The notes: generated by a model from the letters alone, not told the origin. A stretch of DNA of 64,000 bases from Neodiprion pinetum (GCF_021155775.2 NC_060234.1:8876283-8940282); one strand, 5' to 3'. Shown: positions 16,650 to 28,472, counted from the stretch's first letter. A program made the numbers and translations.

Positions 16650-19600
16650 TTAAGCCTTTGCCTTTTTAAGTTTGTCCAGGTGGACCACCCTAGCTCTACC
16701 GTCGACAAGGATTTTGACATTATTATTTGGAAGGACTTCTATTACCTCATGTGGACCTGTGTAATGGTCAGCGAATTTATTTTTTCTAGGTTCCTTTAAG
16801 AGGAACACTAGATCTCCTGTCTTTAATTGTAGCAACTTAATCTTGTTGTCATAATAATGTTTGTATTTGTGTTTCGCTTGAACTAAGTTTTCGGCTGCTA
16901 GAGTCTGTATCTCATGAAGGTTCTTACATAGGTCCAGCAGATAGCTTTCGTATGTTCTATCTGATACAGCCTCTATAGCTGCGTAATTCGAGGGCACTCT
17001 TGCCTCTCGGCCGAATACTAGCTCGTATGGTGAGAACCTAGTGCTTTCATGTATGCTGGTGTTATAGGAAAACATGGCCAGCTCTAACCACTCGTCCCAA
17101 TCATTTTTGTCTGTGACGAATTGTTTCAAATACTCGATGAGAACATGATGTGACCTTTCTATCGATCCGTTCGACTGCGGGTGGAAAGCTGTGGTCCTAT
17201 TCTGTGCTATTCTAAATCGTTTTGCAATTGCTTTTATCAGCGAGCTGGTCAAGTTGGCGCTCTGATCTGTAAGGATGTGCCGGGGTGCGCCGTAGATGCA
17301 TATGAAGTTTTTTACTAAACCGTCGGCTATCGCAACCGAGTCGGTTTCTTTTAAAGGAATTGCTAAAGAGTATTTTGTGAGGAGGTCCTGAATTGTTAGG
17401 ATGTGACCATTTCCTCGTTTCGTAATGGGCAGAGGGCCCACGACGTCCATTGAAATCTTTTCGAAGGCGGCGTCGGGAGTGTCGGTTATCACCATGGGTT
17501 GTTTGTGCTTCACGCGCGTGAGCTTCCTGGCGGCACACTGCCAACACTTGCCTACGTAGTCCTGTACTTGGCGCTTCATGTTCGGCCAAGCATATTTCTG
17601 CCTAATCCTACGGTAGGTTTTGGTTACACCTTTGTGTCCCCCTAACGCAGATTCGTGGTTCTCCTGGATAATTCCGGCCCTAAGTTCCTCCGCCGGTGTT
17701 TGAATTAGATCCTCATAGATAGTTAATGTGCAAGGGCAATCGCTAAGTATGACTTTGACTCTGTTTAAGATTTCCTTCCACGTAACGTTATCTATAAAGG
17801 CTGTTCTGGCTAACGCAATCTCTGCTAATTCTATTTCCAAAACGACATCTAACAGGGATGCCAGAGCTTCTTTGAGTATTTCTCTATCGAGGCTTCTTTT
17901 GACTGATTCTTTGATTGGTAGAAAGATAATATTTCTGTTATCTCTTTGTACTAACCTAGCCCTACCTAGCGCTAAGTCTTCTAATTTGGGCATCTTGAGT
18001 TTATTGAACAGGTCCTGCGCTCCGCGGTCTACTGGCTCACCCTGCTGCGACACGAAGCAGACCACATTTCCCTTGTGAGTCGACAAACTTTCTTTGCTCC
18101 TAGTAATTCTTAGTTCGGGATCTGTGGCGAGCTCATAAGGCTGCGAACCATGTTCTATAATCTCGTCGGAATCGCTAATGTCACTGTCGATGTGCTGGCG
18201 CTCGTCGCCGTGTTCAGAGCCCGAGTCTGAATCTTCGTCGGCGTCGCTTGCCTGATATTTTACAGGGGTGTCCTGGCTTGTTATGTCGAGGGCCTTGTCC
18301 CTGTCTTCTAAACCTATAGATGTTTCCCGAAGGGTAGTTCTACTAGTGTGCCCCGCATTCTCTTGCTCCATTGTCTCGACTATGGGGTCTAAACCCGTAC
18401 TCTGGTATTGGGGCGGATCGTTTCCGAACTGCCCTAAAGGCGAGCTCTCCCGATTGTCCGTCGGGGCAGGCTCAGTGGTCTCAACATTGGGTGGAGGCAA
18501 CGCGTATATAAGTATTTTGAACGGTTGCTTGAAAACTTTATTGATTAATTTTATTACGGTCTTCCAGGATAGTTTGTCAAGACCACAACCTATCCTGGGC
18601 ATCGCGAGGCGGTAATCTGCGTTTCTTTTACAAGTACGCCTGAGTTGGATCAGAGCCTTTTCTAGATTTTTAAGCGTAGGCTTGTCGTTGCTACGTTTTT
18701 TGGTTATTAGATAGTAGACAAAACGCCTGCTCACCTGAAGTTGAGCCACTTCACCTACCTTGGCGTTCTGTTCCTTCAGTTCGTCAAGTCTCCCGAATTT
18801 CTCCCGGAATTGCACTGCGATGCCGGCTCCCATATGCAGGTCCTCGGCCACGCAATGCACCAGTGAGAAATTTTCGTCTGCGGTAAATAGGTTTCCTGTC
18901 ACTTCTGTCGTGACCGGAGGTAGCTCAAAAATATCTTCATTCGTGGTGTCGATTTCGTCCGTCGTGTCTAGTTCTAACGTTTGTATTGTCGCGAGTTCAG
19001 GATCCAACGGGGCTGGATCTGTATTGTCGACTGGGTTTCTGGAAAGGGCGTCGGCATTCGTGTTGGCACGCCCTTCTTTGTATTTTATTGTGCACTGGAA
19101 TTCGGCAAGGAGGGTTTTCCACCTAACGAGCCGCGCGCACGGATTTTTGTTCTTGTGAAACCAGGACAAAGCTTTTTGATCTGATATCACAGTGAATTCC
19201 CTACCGTAGAGGTATGGCCTAAAATAGTTTACGCACCAAACCACTGCTAGCAATTCCTTTTCAAAGGTGGAATAATTCCTTTCCGCTGACGTTAATACTC
19301 GAGACACATATGATATTGGTAGGTCTTTCCCTACTTCTCCTTGACTCAGGACACCCCCGATCGCATAACCGGACGCGTCCGTCGTGACTAGAAAAGGTCG
19401 CTCGAAGTCAGGGTATTGCAAGATTGATTTTTCGCATAACTTATCACGCAAGAATTCAAAGGCTGATTGATGCTGTTCCTCCCATACAAAACTTTCCCCC
19501 TTTTTGAGTAAGTTAGTGAGTGGTTTCGCGATCTTCGAAAACCCTGGTATAAACCGTCTATAATACCCTGCTAAACCTAGGAACTGTTTGACGTTTTTTG

Positions 19601-21080
19601 GGTTTTTGGGTGCCGGCAACCTTTTTACAGATTCGATTTTTTTCGGATCCGGTTCTACCCCTACATCACTAATCACGTGTCCTAGGTAGGTAACTTCAAG
19701 CCTAAGAAATTCACATTTATCCGGCTGAAGGGCCAGGTTTGCTTTTCGTAGCTTACTCATCAGTCGCGTGACTTTGCGTTCGTGCTCTTCTAAGGTAGAA
19801 GCATAGATTACGATGTCGTCTAAATACACGAACAACTCTATCCCCTGCGATCCTAGCAGCACCTGGTCCATTAGCCTCTGGAATGTGGCTGGCGCATTTT
19901 TTAATCCGAATGGCATACGAGTAAACTCGTAGTGCCCATGTGGCGTCGAGAAGGCGGTTTTACAAGCGTCCTTCTCGTCCATCTGTATCTGGTGAAAACC
20001 TGATGCTAAATCAAACACCGAGAAGTAGCGAGCGTTCCCTAGTTGATCGAGGATCTCGGTTATGTTAGGCAACGGGTAAGCGTCGCCTATTGTCTTCTCG
20101 TTTAACTTTCGATAATCTATAACGATTCGCCATCTCTTATTCCCTTTTGAATCGGCCTTTTTCGGTACGATCCACAAAGGAGAGCTATAGGGTGATACTG
20201 ATGGTTTGATCACTCCATTTTGCTCCATTTCACTAACCTGCCTGGCTATCTCGTCCTTGTGGACGGGTGGGAATCTGTACTGTTTCGTGTGCACAGGTAA
20301 GTCGTCAGTCGTGGCTATTTTGTGTTTCATGACGCTAGTGTATCTAAGCTTGTCATCTGGTAAATGGAAGACATCCGCGTTTTCTCGGACTAGTCTAGCG
20401 ACGCTGTCTTTCTCCTCGTCGTTAAGGTGATCTAGTCTCAGCAAATTTGTAATGATTTCGGAGCGTCTGGAGAATTTTTCGTCGGAGTCGGTAACGTCGG
20501 TTATTGAGCATTTGTTTATACTAACGTGTTCGGTCTTGTCTAACGGTATCGCCTCGCTTGTGTCCAGCAATTCCACAGTAGGGACTATTATGAGCTTGTC
20601 CTCTGTGGTATTTACCGCGCGAATAGTTGCCCTGCCCCCGTTGTCTTTAACAGTAGCATTCCCTATGTAGACTCCTTCGCAGCTATCCAAAAGGGGAACG
20701 TATCCCTCCTTGATGCTGTTCTCACTAATTTTGATTGGAAAGGCTACGTTTGTGCGCTTCGGCACGAGGACGGTTTCTCGGTCGTTGAAATAAACCGATT
20801 CGTTCAACACCTCAAGGCACTGATCCGCGTAATTAACTTTTGCTTCGAACTGTGTAAGGAAGGCTGACCCTAGGATACCGTCGCTTTTTATAGGGAAAGT
20901 GTTCTCGACTACATGAAAGTCTGTTTTAAAGCCGAACATTTCTAATTCTGTGGCTCCTGAGCTATAGTGCGGGACGTCTCCTATACCTATTATTGTGATA
21001 CGCCTTTTGGGATTTACCCTGCGAAAGTCTTTTATATTGGAGGCCTTAACAATGTTAGCCTCTGCTCCTGTGTCTATCAT
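16650..21080 (-). CDS. pol: Pol polyprotein with embedded TARG1-like macrodomain (copy 2)
   Basis: Identical to 4601-9031. The macrodomain spans roughly 18492-18899 on the minus strand. The upstream open frame reaches about 21305 and overlaps gag in the +1 frame. Confidence 0.95.
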   Translation of the reverse strand: MIDTGAEANIVKASNIKDFRRVNPKRRITIIGIGDVPHYSSGATELEMFGFKTDFHVVENTFPIKSDGILGSAFLTQFEAKVNYADQCLEVLNESVYFNDRETVLVPKRTNVAFPIKISENSIKEGYVPLLDSCEGVYIGNATVKDNGGRATIRAVNTTEDKLIIVPTVELLDTSEAIPLDKTEHVSINKCSITDVTDSDEKFSRRSEIITNLLRLDHLNDEEKDSVARLVRENADVFHLPDDKLRYTSVMKHKIATTDDLPVHTKQYRFPPVHKDEIARQVSEMEQNGVIKPSVSPYSSPLWIVPKKADSKGNKRWRIVIDYRKLNEKTIGDAYPLPNITEILDQLGNARYFSVFDLASGFHQIQMDEKDACKTAFSTPHGHYEFTRMPFGLKNAPATFQRLMDQVLLGSQGIELFVYLDDIVIYASTLEEHERKVTRLMSKLRKANLALQPDKCEFLRLEVTYLGHVISDVGVEPDPKKIESVKRLPAPKNPKNVKQFLGLAGYYRRFIPGFSKIAKPLTNLLKKGESFVWEEQHQSAFEFLRDKLCEKSILQYPDFERPFLVTTDASGYAIGGVLSQGEVGKDLPISYVSRVLTSAERNYSTFEKELLAVVWCVNYFRPYLYGREFTVISDQKALSWFHKNKNPCARLVRWKTLLAEFQCTIKYKEGRANTNADALSRNPVDNTDPAPLDPELATIQTLELDTTDEIDTTNEDIFELPPVTTEVTGNLFTADENFSLVHCVAEDLHMGAGIAVQFREKFGRLDELKEQNAKVGEVAQLQVSRRFVYYLITKKRSNDKPTLKNLEKALIQLRRTCKRNADYRLAMPRIGCGLDKLSWKTVIKLINKVFKQPFKILIYALPPPNVETTEPAPTDNRESSPLGQFGNDPPQYQSTGLDPIVETMEQENAGHTSRTTLRETSIGLEDRDKALDITSQDTPVKYQASDADEDSDSGSEHGDERQHIDSDISDSDEIIEHGSQPYELATDPELRITRSKESLSTHKGNVVCFVSQQGEPVDRGAQDLFNKLKMPKLEDLALGRARLVQRDNRNIIFLPIKESVKRSLDREILKEALASLLDVVLEIELAEIALARTAFIDNVTWKEILNRVKVILSDCPCTLTIYEDLIQTPAEELRAGIIQENHESALGGHKGVTKTYRRIRQKYAWPNMKRQVQDYVGKCWQCAARKLTRVKHKQPMVITDTPDAAFEKISMDVVGPLPITKRGNGHILTIQDLLTKYSLAIPLKETDSVAIADGLVKNFICIYGAPRHILTDQSANLTSSLIKAIAKRFRIAQNRTTAFHPQSNGSIERSHHVLIEYLKQFVTDKNDWDEWLELAMFSYNTSIHESTRFSPYELVFGREARVPSNYAAIEAVSDRTYESYLLDLCKNLHEIQTLAAENLVQAKHKYKHYYDNKIKLLQLKTGDLVFLLKEPRKNKFADHYTGPHEVIEVLPNNNVKILVDGRARVVHLDKLKKAKA

Positions 21081-21198
21081 AAAATTTACTGCTGTTTTTA
21101 TGTCTTTTGAGTTTAAGTTTACTGTGGGAATTCTCCCTTTTAAATAGAGACAGACGGACCTGCTTCCGCCTCTTCGGTCTTTAAAGCATTGGCCCTTG

Positions 21199-23511
21199 TT
21201 ACTCGGGGGTTGCTTGTACTCGCGAGGGCCCTGCTCCGTTTCCCGAGTTGTTCCTATTAACTGCCTCGTTGTACTTGCGTTTACGGCATTCGCTATAAGA
21301 ATGTCCTATATTTTTACAATAGCTGCACTCAATCACGTTTGTGTTTCGCGCATTTGATTGTTGGTTTGACGGTGGTTTATTTTTATAGCAGTTGGCTGTG
21401 CTGTGGGTTGATCGCCCGCACAGCGTGCATGATTCCTTGCTCTCCACGGACCTGTTTGCCGCGGGTCTCCTAATTGCTCTACATTGGTCGGTCGCGTGAT
21501 TGTTACGCCCGCAGTGTTTGCACGGCTCCGCGCTGTTTCCCTCGGCCCTGCTTACGCCACGGTTCCTGGCCCGATCTTTATCTAATTCCAACGCCTTACT
21601 GGCATCTATGGCTCTTTCGTAAGCTGTTTTCAAGTTGGAATATCCCTTGATTAGTACCGCGTTCCGGCAGTCGCTCGGCAATCCGCCGATGAATGCCTCT
21701 AAAACTTCCTCGTCTAGCCTGATTATTTCGGATTTAGTTAATTCGCGGTTCTTTCTCCTTTCCGCCTCTATCAACCCTGTTTTTATATCGCGGGTTCTCC
21801 CTATATAATCTAATACATGTTCGTCACTGTGTTTGTATAACTGACCAAGTTCACCACGGTAGTGATTCGCGGATCTGATAGGCGCGAAAACTTCCGTGAG
21901 TTTATCTAGAAGTCCCTGCAGAGTTGCAAAATTCTCGTCTTCTATCACGGCGTACGCTCGGTCGGCGAGCTTGCTCCTGATAAGACGCGTAAGGTATCCC
22001 TCTAGGCTGGGTGCTACCATCTCGAGTGCTCTTTTACACGCCCGATTGAATTGCATCACAGTGATATTCTTTCCATCGAATTTTGGAACTACCGCAAGAG
22101 CGTCTTCAACTGATATAGACTGCTCCGCCAACGGCAGAGTAGGAGAAATGGCTGGTTGTACGGTATTAATGATTTGGGGGCGGGTGGTTCCTGAGATTTT
22201 GTCTTTCAGGGCCTGCTCCCTTTTTTTTAATTGCTCTTCGCGTTCGGCCAGTTTCCTCCTCCTCTCCCGGAACGGATCAGCTTGCGCGGCTTGGTACGCG
22301 AGCTCCTGTTCCTGTAAATCTAACTCGCGCTCCCAGATTTCCTGCTCGCGTAATTGTATTTCTAGATCTTTGTCAAGAACTAGTTCTTCCGGTGCGCCTG
22401 GCTCTCCTAATTCCTGAGGTCCCAGGTTCGGTCCTGTGATTCCTCCGCGTAAAATTTTAAGTTTCTCGCGATTTTCTCTCTGGATACGTCTAATTAACGC
22501 CTCCCTAGTTAAAGCTTCTGCTTCTAGATTCAGCTCTTCGTCGTCGGTGGGGACGGATACTACTGATTTTATCGAAACATGATCGCTTTCTAAATTCTGA
22601 TTTAGAGCGTTTCTACTGATTGCTCCTTTGTTGAGTGGATCAGTGCGCTGACTGTCCACGAGATTAGGTTTATGGGTCGCCAATGATTTTCTTAAGTCGC
22701 CCTTTTTCCTTTCTGCTTTCTTCTTAAAGTGCAGGATTTCTGCTTCAAGCCTTAACTCGTCTTTTCTTCGCGTGCACGCTGGACCGGGTTCCCTAAATGT
22801 AGTGTCTGTGGCTATTTCTGCGTTTTCGGTTACCGCCTTATCCGTGCCGCGTGAATTTTGAGCTACGAGGAGTTGTACTTCTCGATCAATTTCCGCCTTT
22901 TTCCGGAGAAGTTCGGACAGCTTTGTGTCCTCCGTAGGACCTAACCGCGGTTCATCCAGTTTTGAACGGCCCGGCGCTTCGTTAGTGTCCCTAATTTTGT
23001 CATCTGCCATGCTCGCGGAGAGCTGCGCAGGATATTTGAAGTCGTCTACCTTGCCCAGTTTGGACTGCGTAGGATATTTTAAGTCGTCTACTGTGCCTTT
23101 CGTTGGCTGTGTAGGGTATTTTACGTCTTGCGCGGAATCCTCGTGTGGGTTGTTCCGCTGCGTTTTTGCTTTCGCGTTCGCGATTTCTTTTGCCTCGAGT
23201 TCGGCAAGCCTAGCTAGTTTCTTTTGAACGTCGTCGCTTAAACTCGAGTCTTTACTCGATTCTATGGCGCGTTGTTTCTTTTCTAATTCAGCTTCTTGCT
23301 GTTTAAACTGTTCGCTAAGATGTCTCGACTTCCTATCCATTTCTGCCTGTCGTTCATCTAACGCTTCCTTTTCCTTTTGGAGCCTCGTTTCTTTGTTAGA
23401 TACCTCCTGCTTTATAAATTCTACATCGGTTTCTGTGTACTTAAGCTGTAGGCTGTCATCTGCTGACGCACCGCTTGCCTTCTTACTACCAGTTCTGGTT
23501 TCGATCGGCAT
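21199..23511 (-). CDS. gag: Gag polyprotein (copy 2)
   Basis: Identical 770-aa Gag to 9150-11462, with coiled-coil N-terminus and three CCHC knuckles. Confidence 0.93.
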   Translation of the reverse strand: MPIETRTGSKKASGASADDSLQLKYTETDVEFIKQEVSNKETRLQKEKEALDERQAEMDRKSRHLSEQFKQQEAELEKKQRAIESSKDSSLSDDVQKKLARLAELEAKEIANAKAKTQRNNPHEDSAQDVKYPTQPTKGTVDDLKYPTQSKLGKVDDFKYPAQLSASMADDKIRDTNEAPGRSKLDEPRLGPTEDTKLSELLRKKAEIDREVQLLVAQNSRGTDKAVTENAEIATDTTFREPGPACTRRKDELRLEAEILHFKKKAERKKGDLRKSLATHKPNLVDSQRTDPLNKGAISRNALNQNLESDHVSIKSVVSVPTDDEELNLEAEALTREALIRRIQRENREKLKILRGGITGPNLGPQELGEPGAPEELVLDKDLEIQLREQEIWERELDLQEQELAYQAAQADPFRERRRKLAEREEQLKKREQALKDKISGTTRPQIINTVQPAISPTLPLAEQSISVEDALAVVPKFDGKNITVMQFNRACKRALEMVAPSLEGYLTRLIRSKLADRAYAVIEDENFATLQGLLDKLTEVFAPIRSANHYRGELGQLYKHSDEHVLDYIGRTRDIKTGLIEAERRKNRELTKSEIIRLDEEVLEAFIGGLPSDCRNAVLIKGYSNLKTAYERAIDASKALELDKDRARNRGVSRAEGNSAEPCKHCGRNNHATDQCRAIRRPAANRSVESKESCTLCGRSTHSTANCYKNKPPSNQQSNARNTNVIECSYCKNIGHSYSECRKRKYNEAVNRNNSGNGAGPSRVQATPE

Positions 23512-23806
23512 GTTAATTTCGCGTATGAATCTTTTCCCTATTTATGAAAATAATCGCAAGCGTGTGGAGTCCCCGTGGTATTCGCTTTTTTTATTGCTAA
23601 TGTCGAGCGTTATTTCACGATCCCGTCTGTAGTTATTCGTTCGTCCCGATCGCGTTCTTTACGGCTTAGGTGAGTTTATTTGCTACTCCCGTTACGTGTG
23701 TAATGCGAAATTCGGTTCACTGTTTTTCCTACTTTTGCGGGTCTCGTCTTTAATAACTCTACCGATTAATCTTAGTTGAATTTGGCTTTACAAAATCAAT
23801 TTTTAA

Positions 23807-23827
23807 CGAATCCCACCGCTGCCACCA
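23807..23827 (-). promoter_or_regulatory. Primer binding site, tRNA-Leu type (copy 2)
   Basis: Same as 11758-11778, 13 bases from the LTR at 23841. Confidence 0.85.
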
Positions 23828-23840
23828 TAAATTTTATTCC

Positions 23841-26078
23841 TGTGACGTCCCAGACGCACTAATCAACAAAAAAAAACAATTCTTATCGTTGACGTACGCG
23901 GCGCGACACTGAAATAACGGAGCCCTGTTTTATTTGAGGGACCCGGGCCCCCGCTATGGATTATATTCGACGTGTAGGGAGATATGGGGTAACGTAAAGA
24001 GCGTCCTACCTTTAATCGAGGAAGATGATCTCTGGTTCTGAGTCCAAGTCGATGATTTCAGGTTCTTCTACCCAGTCGTATACGTGCGGCACCGGGAATA
24101 GCTTCCGACTGATGTCGACCTGCTCGTACAGCAGCCCCTCGTTGATTCTCGTAATCGTCTGTATTACTTCTCGCTCTACTCCGTGAGTAGAAAACGGGTG
24201 GTCAACCTTGGGATGGCTGGACGTATTCGATGAGAAGGTGCCCGATTCTTCGTTGGAACTGGTTCGAGTATAGATCAGAAGGATCTCTAAGCGGCTATGA
24301 ATGCGTTTGACTCTAGCTTGTAATGCAGCTTGTTTCTTAGCTCGCAGTCGTCGGCCTGCGCGATGTCTATTCTTACAGTTTTGACGTTTGCTGGACTTTG
24401 ACATCTACCGATGGAGGAAAGGGTGTAAGGATTAATTAACGTTGGAAAAGCTAGTTTTGCAAGCTTAATTATGTCAGCGTCTCCGCTAACGACCAATGTT
24501 AAACGAGGTAAAAGGGGAATTATCTTGGAGGATTCACTGACTCTAGTTTTAGGATGCAAAGAAATGAATACTCGTTGAATTAAATCTTTGTGTTTCGATA
24601 TATTGTTACAATCAAATCAGCAAAAGGTACAATGGTTAATATACTAGACGCGTATAACTAATGTTTAACGTAAAGCAGAGCGCTAAGCTGTTAGCGAATT
24701 TGTGCAAGTCCTAAACGTACAAGTTAATTATTTGGCTTGAGGAGCTTTACTAGAACTTGACTGTTCAGCTTGAAGCGCGGATAAGAAGTGACGTCCTGAG
24801 TCTGCGGCGTCAACCGTCTCGGCTGCTGGGCGTGCTGGTGCGCATGCGCGGGGCTGTGGTGCGCGCGCAGTTGTCCCGCCTCTACGCGCTCGGTGTCACG
24901 TAGGCGCGCGTGACGTCAGAGTGTTGGAATGCGGTCCTTTGTTGGCGTAGTCCCGTTAGGTCCGGCGTCGGCCTGTCGCTGCCTGTTTGCTTGCACGTGT
25001 TCGGGGTCCGGCGCCGACCTGTCGCTGCCTACTCGCTTGCACGTGTTCGTTTGCACGTGATGGGCCTGACGTCATGCTGTGAGGGTCTCTGTTTTATGAC
25101 CCTGTTGTATAGCTAAGCCGGTCCCTGGCTAAGTGCGGATCTGGCTTTCACTTTTGTTCATGACGGTTGAGTAAAACAGGTTTCTCCGCTCGACCCTTGG
25201 CCTTTGTTCTGCGTCGAGCGTCGGTCCGTAGGCCGGGGCTGGGATTGTTTGCCTCAGTTCCTCCTCGGGTATCGGATCGTCGCGTCGATGTTTCTACTTA
25301 AGTGTTTTTCAGTACTTGAACGATTTATTACTTCCGTCTGTTTATGGTATCGGAGTTCGGGAATGTTTAGTCTAGGGTGTAATCTTAACTACGCAAAATC
25401 TTATCTTAATTTGAACGAACGCTCAGCGGGTGTTTATGTTCGGGTTCGCCTATGAACCTTTGTTTAAGTGTTTCGGGTCCCGCTGGCCGCTCTGCTTATA
25501 GTTATTTATTTATTCTAGAGATAGTGGATATTTCTAAGAAGTGCACGTGGTCGGGCGCTGAACGTGCAGAATGTCACGTAGGCCTGCTGAAGGCGTATTG
25601 TAAGTGCAGGGATAAGGTTTCCCTTTGCGCGACGATGACGTGTACTCCTTTGTATAACATGTATATGGTTATATTACATTTGTGGGTAAGTCCCTATGAT
25701 TATTTATTGTATCTTATTCATTTTATTATTCGTATATTTCTAATAGTGTAGTAAGGCAAGTATGTTGTATACGATGTAAGTATATATGTATTTCTAATAG
25801 TGTAATAAGGCAAGTATATATGTATACGATGAGTAGAGCAAGCCAAGATGGCGGCCTTTTACTACTTGGCATGACTGTGGATACGGCTTGTTGCCTGGTG
25901 CTTTCTGACGGGTTCGCCATGTTGCTTTGCCCTTTGCTTATGATACATGCTTATAACTTAGGTGTAATGTAGGTGTATGTTATAATATGATGGTATGATC
26001 GAGGTGAGAGAACAACAGTCCTGGAATAATAGTAGGAAAAAATATATGTATGGTAGACGTTCTCCTGGGGACGTCACA
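23841..26078 (-). repeat. Complete LTR, 2,238 bp, shared by copies 2 and 3
   Basis: Same length, ends and content as 11792-14029. Confidence 0.93.
24012..24404 (-). CDS. LTR-encoded basic/acidic accessory protein, 130 aa
   Basis: Identical to 11963-12355. Confidence 0.75.
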   Translation of the reverse strand: MSKSSKRQNCKNRHRAGRRLRAKKQAALQARVKRIHSRLEILLIYTRTSSNEESGTFSSNTSSHPKVDHPFSTHGVEREVIQTITRINEGLLYEQVDISRKLFPVPHVYDWVEEPEIIDLDSEPEIIFLD

Positions 26079-26089
26079 CCCCCCTCCTT
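26079..26089 (-). promoter_or_regulatory. Polypurine tract, copy 3
   Basis: Same as 1981-1991, against the LTR at 26078. Confidence 0.8.
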
Positions 26090-26135
26090 ATTCGAAGGAA
26101 ATATGTTTATTTCCAGAAAGATCTTAATGGCGTTG

Positions 26136-28181
26136 CTAAACCAGGTTAAGATCTTTCGCTCGCTGTTGCGCTCTTTCCTCGAGTTTTCTTAATTCTATGT
26201 CAGAATTCGTATCTAGGTTCTCTGGGAAGTGTATCGACTGTGACGGGACATGGTCAATTATTTTATTTGTCAGTTCCGTCTGCTCCTGGGCGTCAGTCGT
26301 CGTCGGTTGATGACTCTTTTGTCCCCTCAAGTGCATTAGTAGATGCGTCACCGAGTCCCACAGTGAAGCTATCAGGTGGTAACTGCATCCGTATGCGGTG
26401 TGTAGAGTGTATCCGTGTATGCAGGTATCGATCAGGAACTTTATTAATGCCCATACGGCCCAAATTCCCCATATTCCTCCTACGATACTTCCGAAGGTGG
26501 TGAATCCGGAGAATAACTTTTTCGCGGTTGATTTCGCTATTCGCGTCAGCGTCTTTTCGTCTAGCAGATTGTACATGTTGATTGTCCCGGTCCCGATGGT
26601 TTCACCTCGGGCTCCTCTGGAGATGGTATCGAGTAACGCAGGCTTCTCAGCTGGGAACATGATATGCTCGCGTAGCTCTTGTAGTTCTTCTTCTGTGTAT
26701 ATTCCGCTCGATCCGAGAGGTCCAGGGTTGCTATACTTCCAGTTCATGTTGGTCAGAGGCTTGAGTTTCTGAGGTACTTTGGCTTCGGAGGCTCTAGGTG
26801 TAAATTTGTACCATGTTTCCTCCACTTTGAACATCGGTGGTACGACTTCGTTACAGCTCCTTCTTGTTCCAGTTTTCACGAGGATCCTTGACTTTGGTCG
26901 CAGGAACATACTCTCATTCTGGTGGTTTACCGGAAGGTCGTTGTAGCACTCCGCCGTCTTGCGAAACTCTACCTCTACCGGGATACATTTCATTATGTAA
27001 ATTACTTCGCCGGCTATGGTTGCAAAATAACCGGGGCCTTTCATAAGATTGAAAGCGAAACTGTCGGGTGATAGCTCTGCGAGATTTAATGCGTTTTTTA
27101 ACACTTGTTGCTCCAGTTTACACTTTTGCTCGATTACATCTCTGTACAAGCTGGTGGTTTGAGTCCTGATGTGTTTCTCGACGTAGATAAACTTCGAGTT
27201 TATGTATGAGAAGATATCTATGTTCGATACTGCTAGTTTCGATCGCTGCTTGAAGACCTGTGTGGGGTTAGTCTCGAAGATGAAGAGACGGGGATGTTCT
27301 GTGTTTATAATTTTGTATCCACAAATGGTGGCTCGGGACCTTTCCATATGCGCGAATGTCGTGTCGCCTGTTTGTAGGGAATATACGGTTGGTGAGTCTG
27401 TTGCGTTTGTTCGGTCAGCGTACCCCGTATACAGTACGTCATATTTATCGAATTTGCATTCGTCAAGGGGGGCCGTTGTCCAATACGTGTGGCCACCCTC
27501 ATCGTCGATGCATTGTCCATCCCCGAAGGGGCACGTCGTTCCACTTTTTAGCAGAATTTGATTATTGGAGATTTTTACGTTTGCTGTGTATGAGTAGACT
27601 GAGATCTTAATCACTGCTTGAACGACAGCGCTTTCCCACTGTCCGTATCCGTCATTATAGTATTGGCCCTGGCAGGTTCCATCTGATGTTAGGCTACCGG
27701 CCAAGGTGGCGTCGCGTAGTGTCGTAACATTAGTCGGGATTTCTACCAGGTGCGTCTGCGTTCCGAGGGTTAGCGTGCCTGTGCGATGTAATGTTTCGCA
27801 TGCTTCCCTTGAAATTCTGGGAAGGTAGGCCTTCCTCCCTCCGTTGGTTACTGAGTTGTGCGAGAATTGGCCGCAACGGTATACTGTCCTGTCAATCTCC
27901 ACCTTACACTGCAGAACTTGCGCCTGCTTGTACTCTGTGAGTTGGAGTAACTGTATAAAGGTGCGTTCGTTTTGCGTCTTGTCGTGTTCCAGGTCACATT
28001 GATCGATGTCGAGTAGATTTATCGTCGTTACATTTAGGGCTGCTCCGCCACAGTCGTACCCGATTAGAGCATGGGTTTCCTCCAACCAACAAATGACAGA
28101 GAGGAGTATGAGGACAGACCTCATGGCTGGGGTTCGCATAGTTCCTGTAATGTATGTCACGACACCTATAAATTCTGACAT
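26136..28181 (-). CDS. env: Envelope glycoprotein, chuvirus-glycoprotein-like (copy 3)
   Basis: Identical 681-aa protein to 2038-4083; frame intact. Confidence 0.85.
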   Translation of the reverse strand: MSEFIGVVTYITGTMRTPAMRSVLILLSVICWLEETHALIGYDCGGAALNVTTINLLDIDQCDLEHDKTQNERTFIQLLQLTEYKQAQVLQCKVEIDRTVYRCGQFSHNSVTNGGRKAYLPRISREACETLHRTGTLTLGTQTHLVEIPTNVTTLRDATLAGSLTSDGTCQGQYYNDGYGQWESAVVQAVIKISVYSYTANVKISNNQILLKSGTTCPFGDGQCIDDEGGHTYWTTAPLDECKFDKYDVLYTGYADRTNATDSPTVYSLQTGDTTFAHMERSRATICGYKIINTEHPRLFIFETNPTQVFKQRSKLAVSNIDIFSYINSKFIYVEKHIRTQTTSLYRDVIEQKCKLEQQVLKNALNLAELSPDSFAFNLMKGPGYFATIAGEVIYIMKCIPVEVEFRKTAECYNDLPVNHQNESMFLRPKSRILVKTGTRRSCNEVVPPMFKVEETWYKFTPRASEAKVPQKLKPLTNMNWKYSNPGPLGSSGIYTEEELQELREHIMFPAEKPALLDTISRGARGETIGTGTINMYNLLDEKTLTRIAKSTAKKLFSGFTTFGSIVGGIWGIWAVWALIKFLIDTCIHGYTLHTAYGCSYHLIASLWDSVTHLLMHLRGQKSHQPTTTDAQEQTELTNKIIDHVPSQSIHFPENLDTNSDIELRKLEERAQQRAKDLNLV

Positions 28182-28208
28182 CTAATCTTAGTCTACTGGC
28201 GTGTACAA

Positions 28209-28472
28209 TTATACGGCGTCTTTGAACATTTGACTGCCTACATAAATAGCGTTTGAGTCGGAGGCGATGTATTTTGACACTTCGCCGTCCATGCCTTTAC
28301 CAAAATACGTATACGCTTCGCCCTTGTCTGGGTGAAAGAGTACCGATATGTGTTGTTCGTCCGGGCGGGCGAAAAACACATCTAACACAAGGTCTACTAT
28401 GCCCTGTTGGCTTCGTATTCTCCTATAGTATGTTTTGTAGTCGCCTTCGCCTATATCTGTTATCTTTGCCAT
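28209..28472 (-). CDS. Small accessory frame between pol and env (87 aa, copy 3)
   Basis: Identical to 4111-4374; ATG at 28472. Confidence 0.4.
   Translation of the reverse strand: MAKITDIGEGDYKTYYRRIRSQQGIVDLVLDVFFARPDEQHISVLFHPDKGEAYTYFGKGMDGEVSKYIASDSNAIYVGSQMFKDAV

Larger units (their letters stand above)
11792..26078 (-). mobile_element. Gypsy-type endogenous retrovirus-like element, copy 2
   Basis: Middle element of the array, bounded by two complete LTRs (5' LTR 23841-26078, 3' LTR 11792-14029). It is the only element in the window with both flanking LTRs complete and of the majority type. All genes match copy 1. Confidence 0.93.
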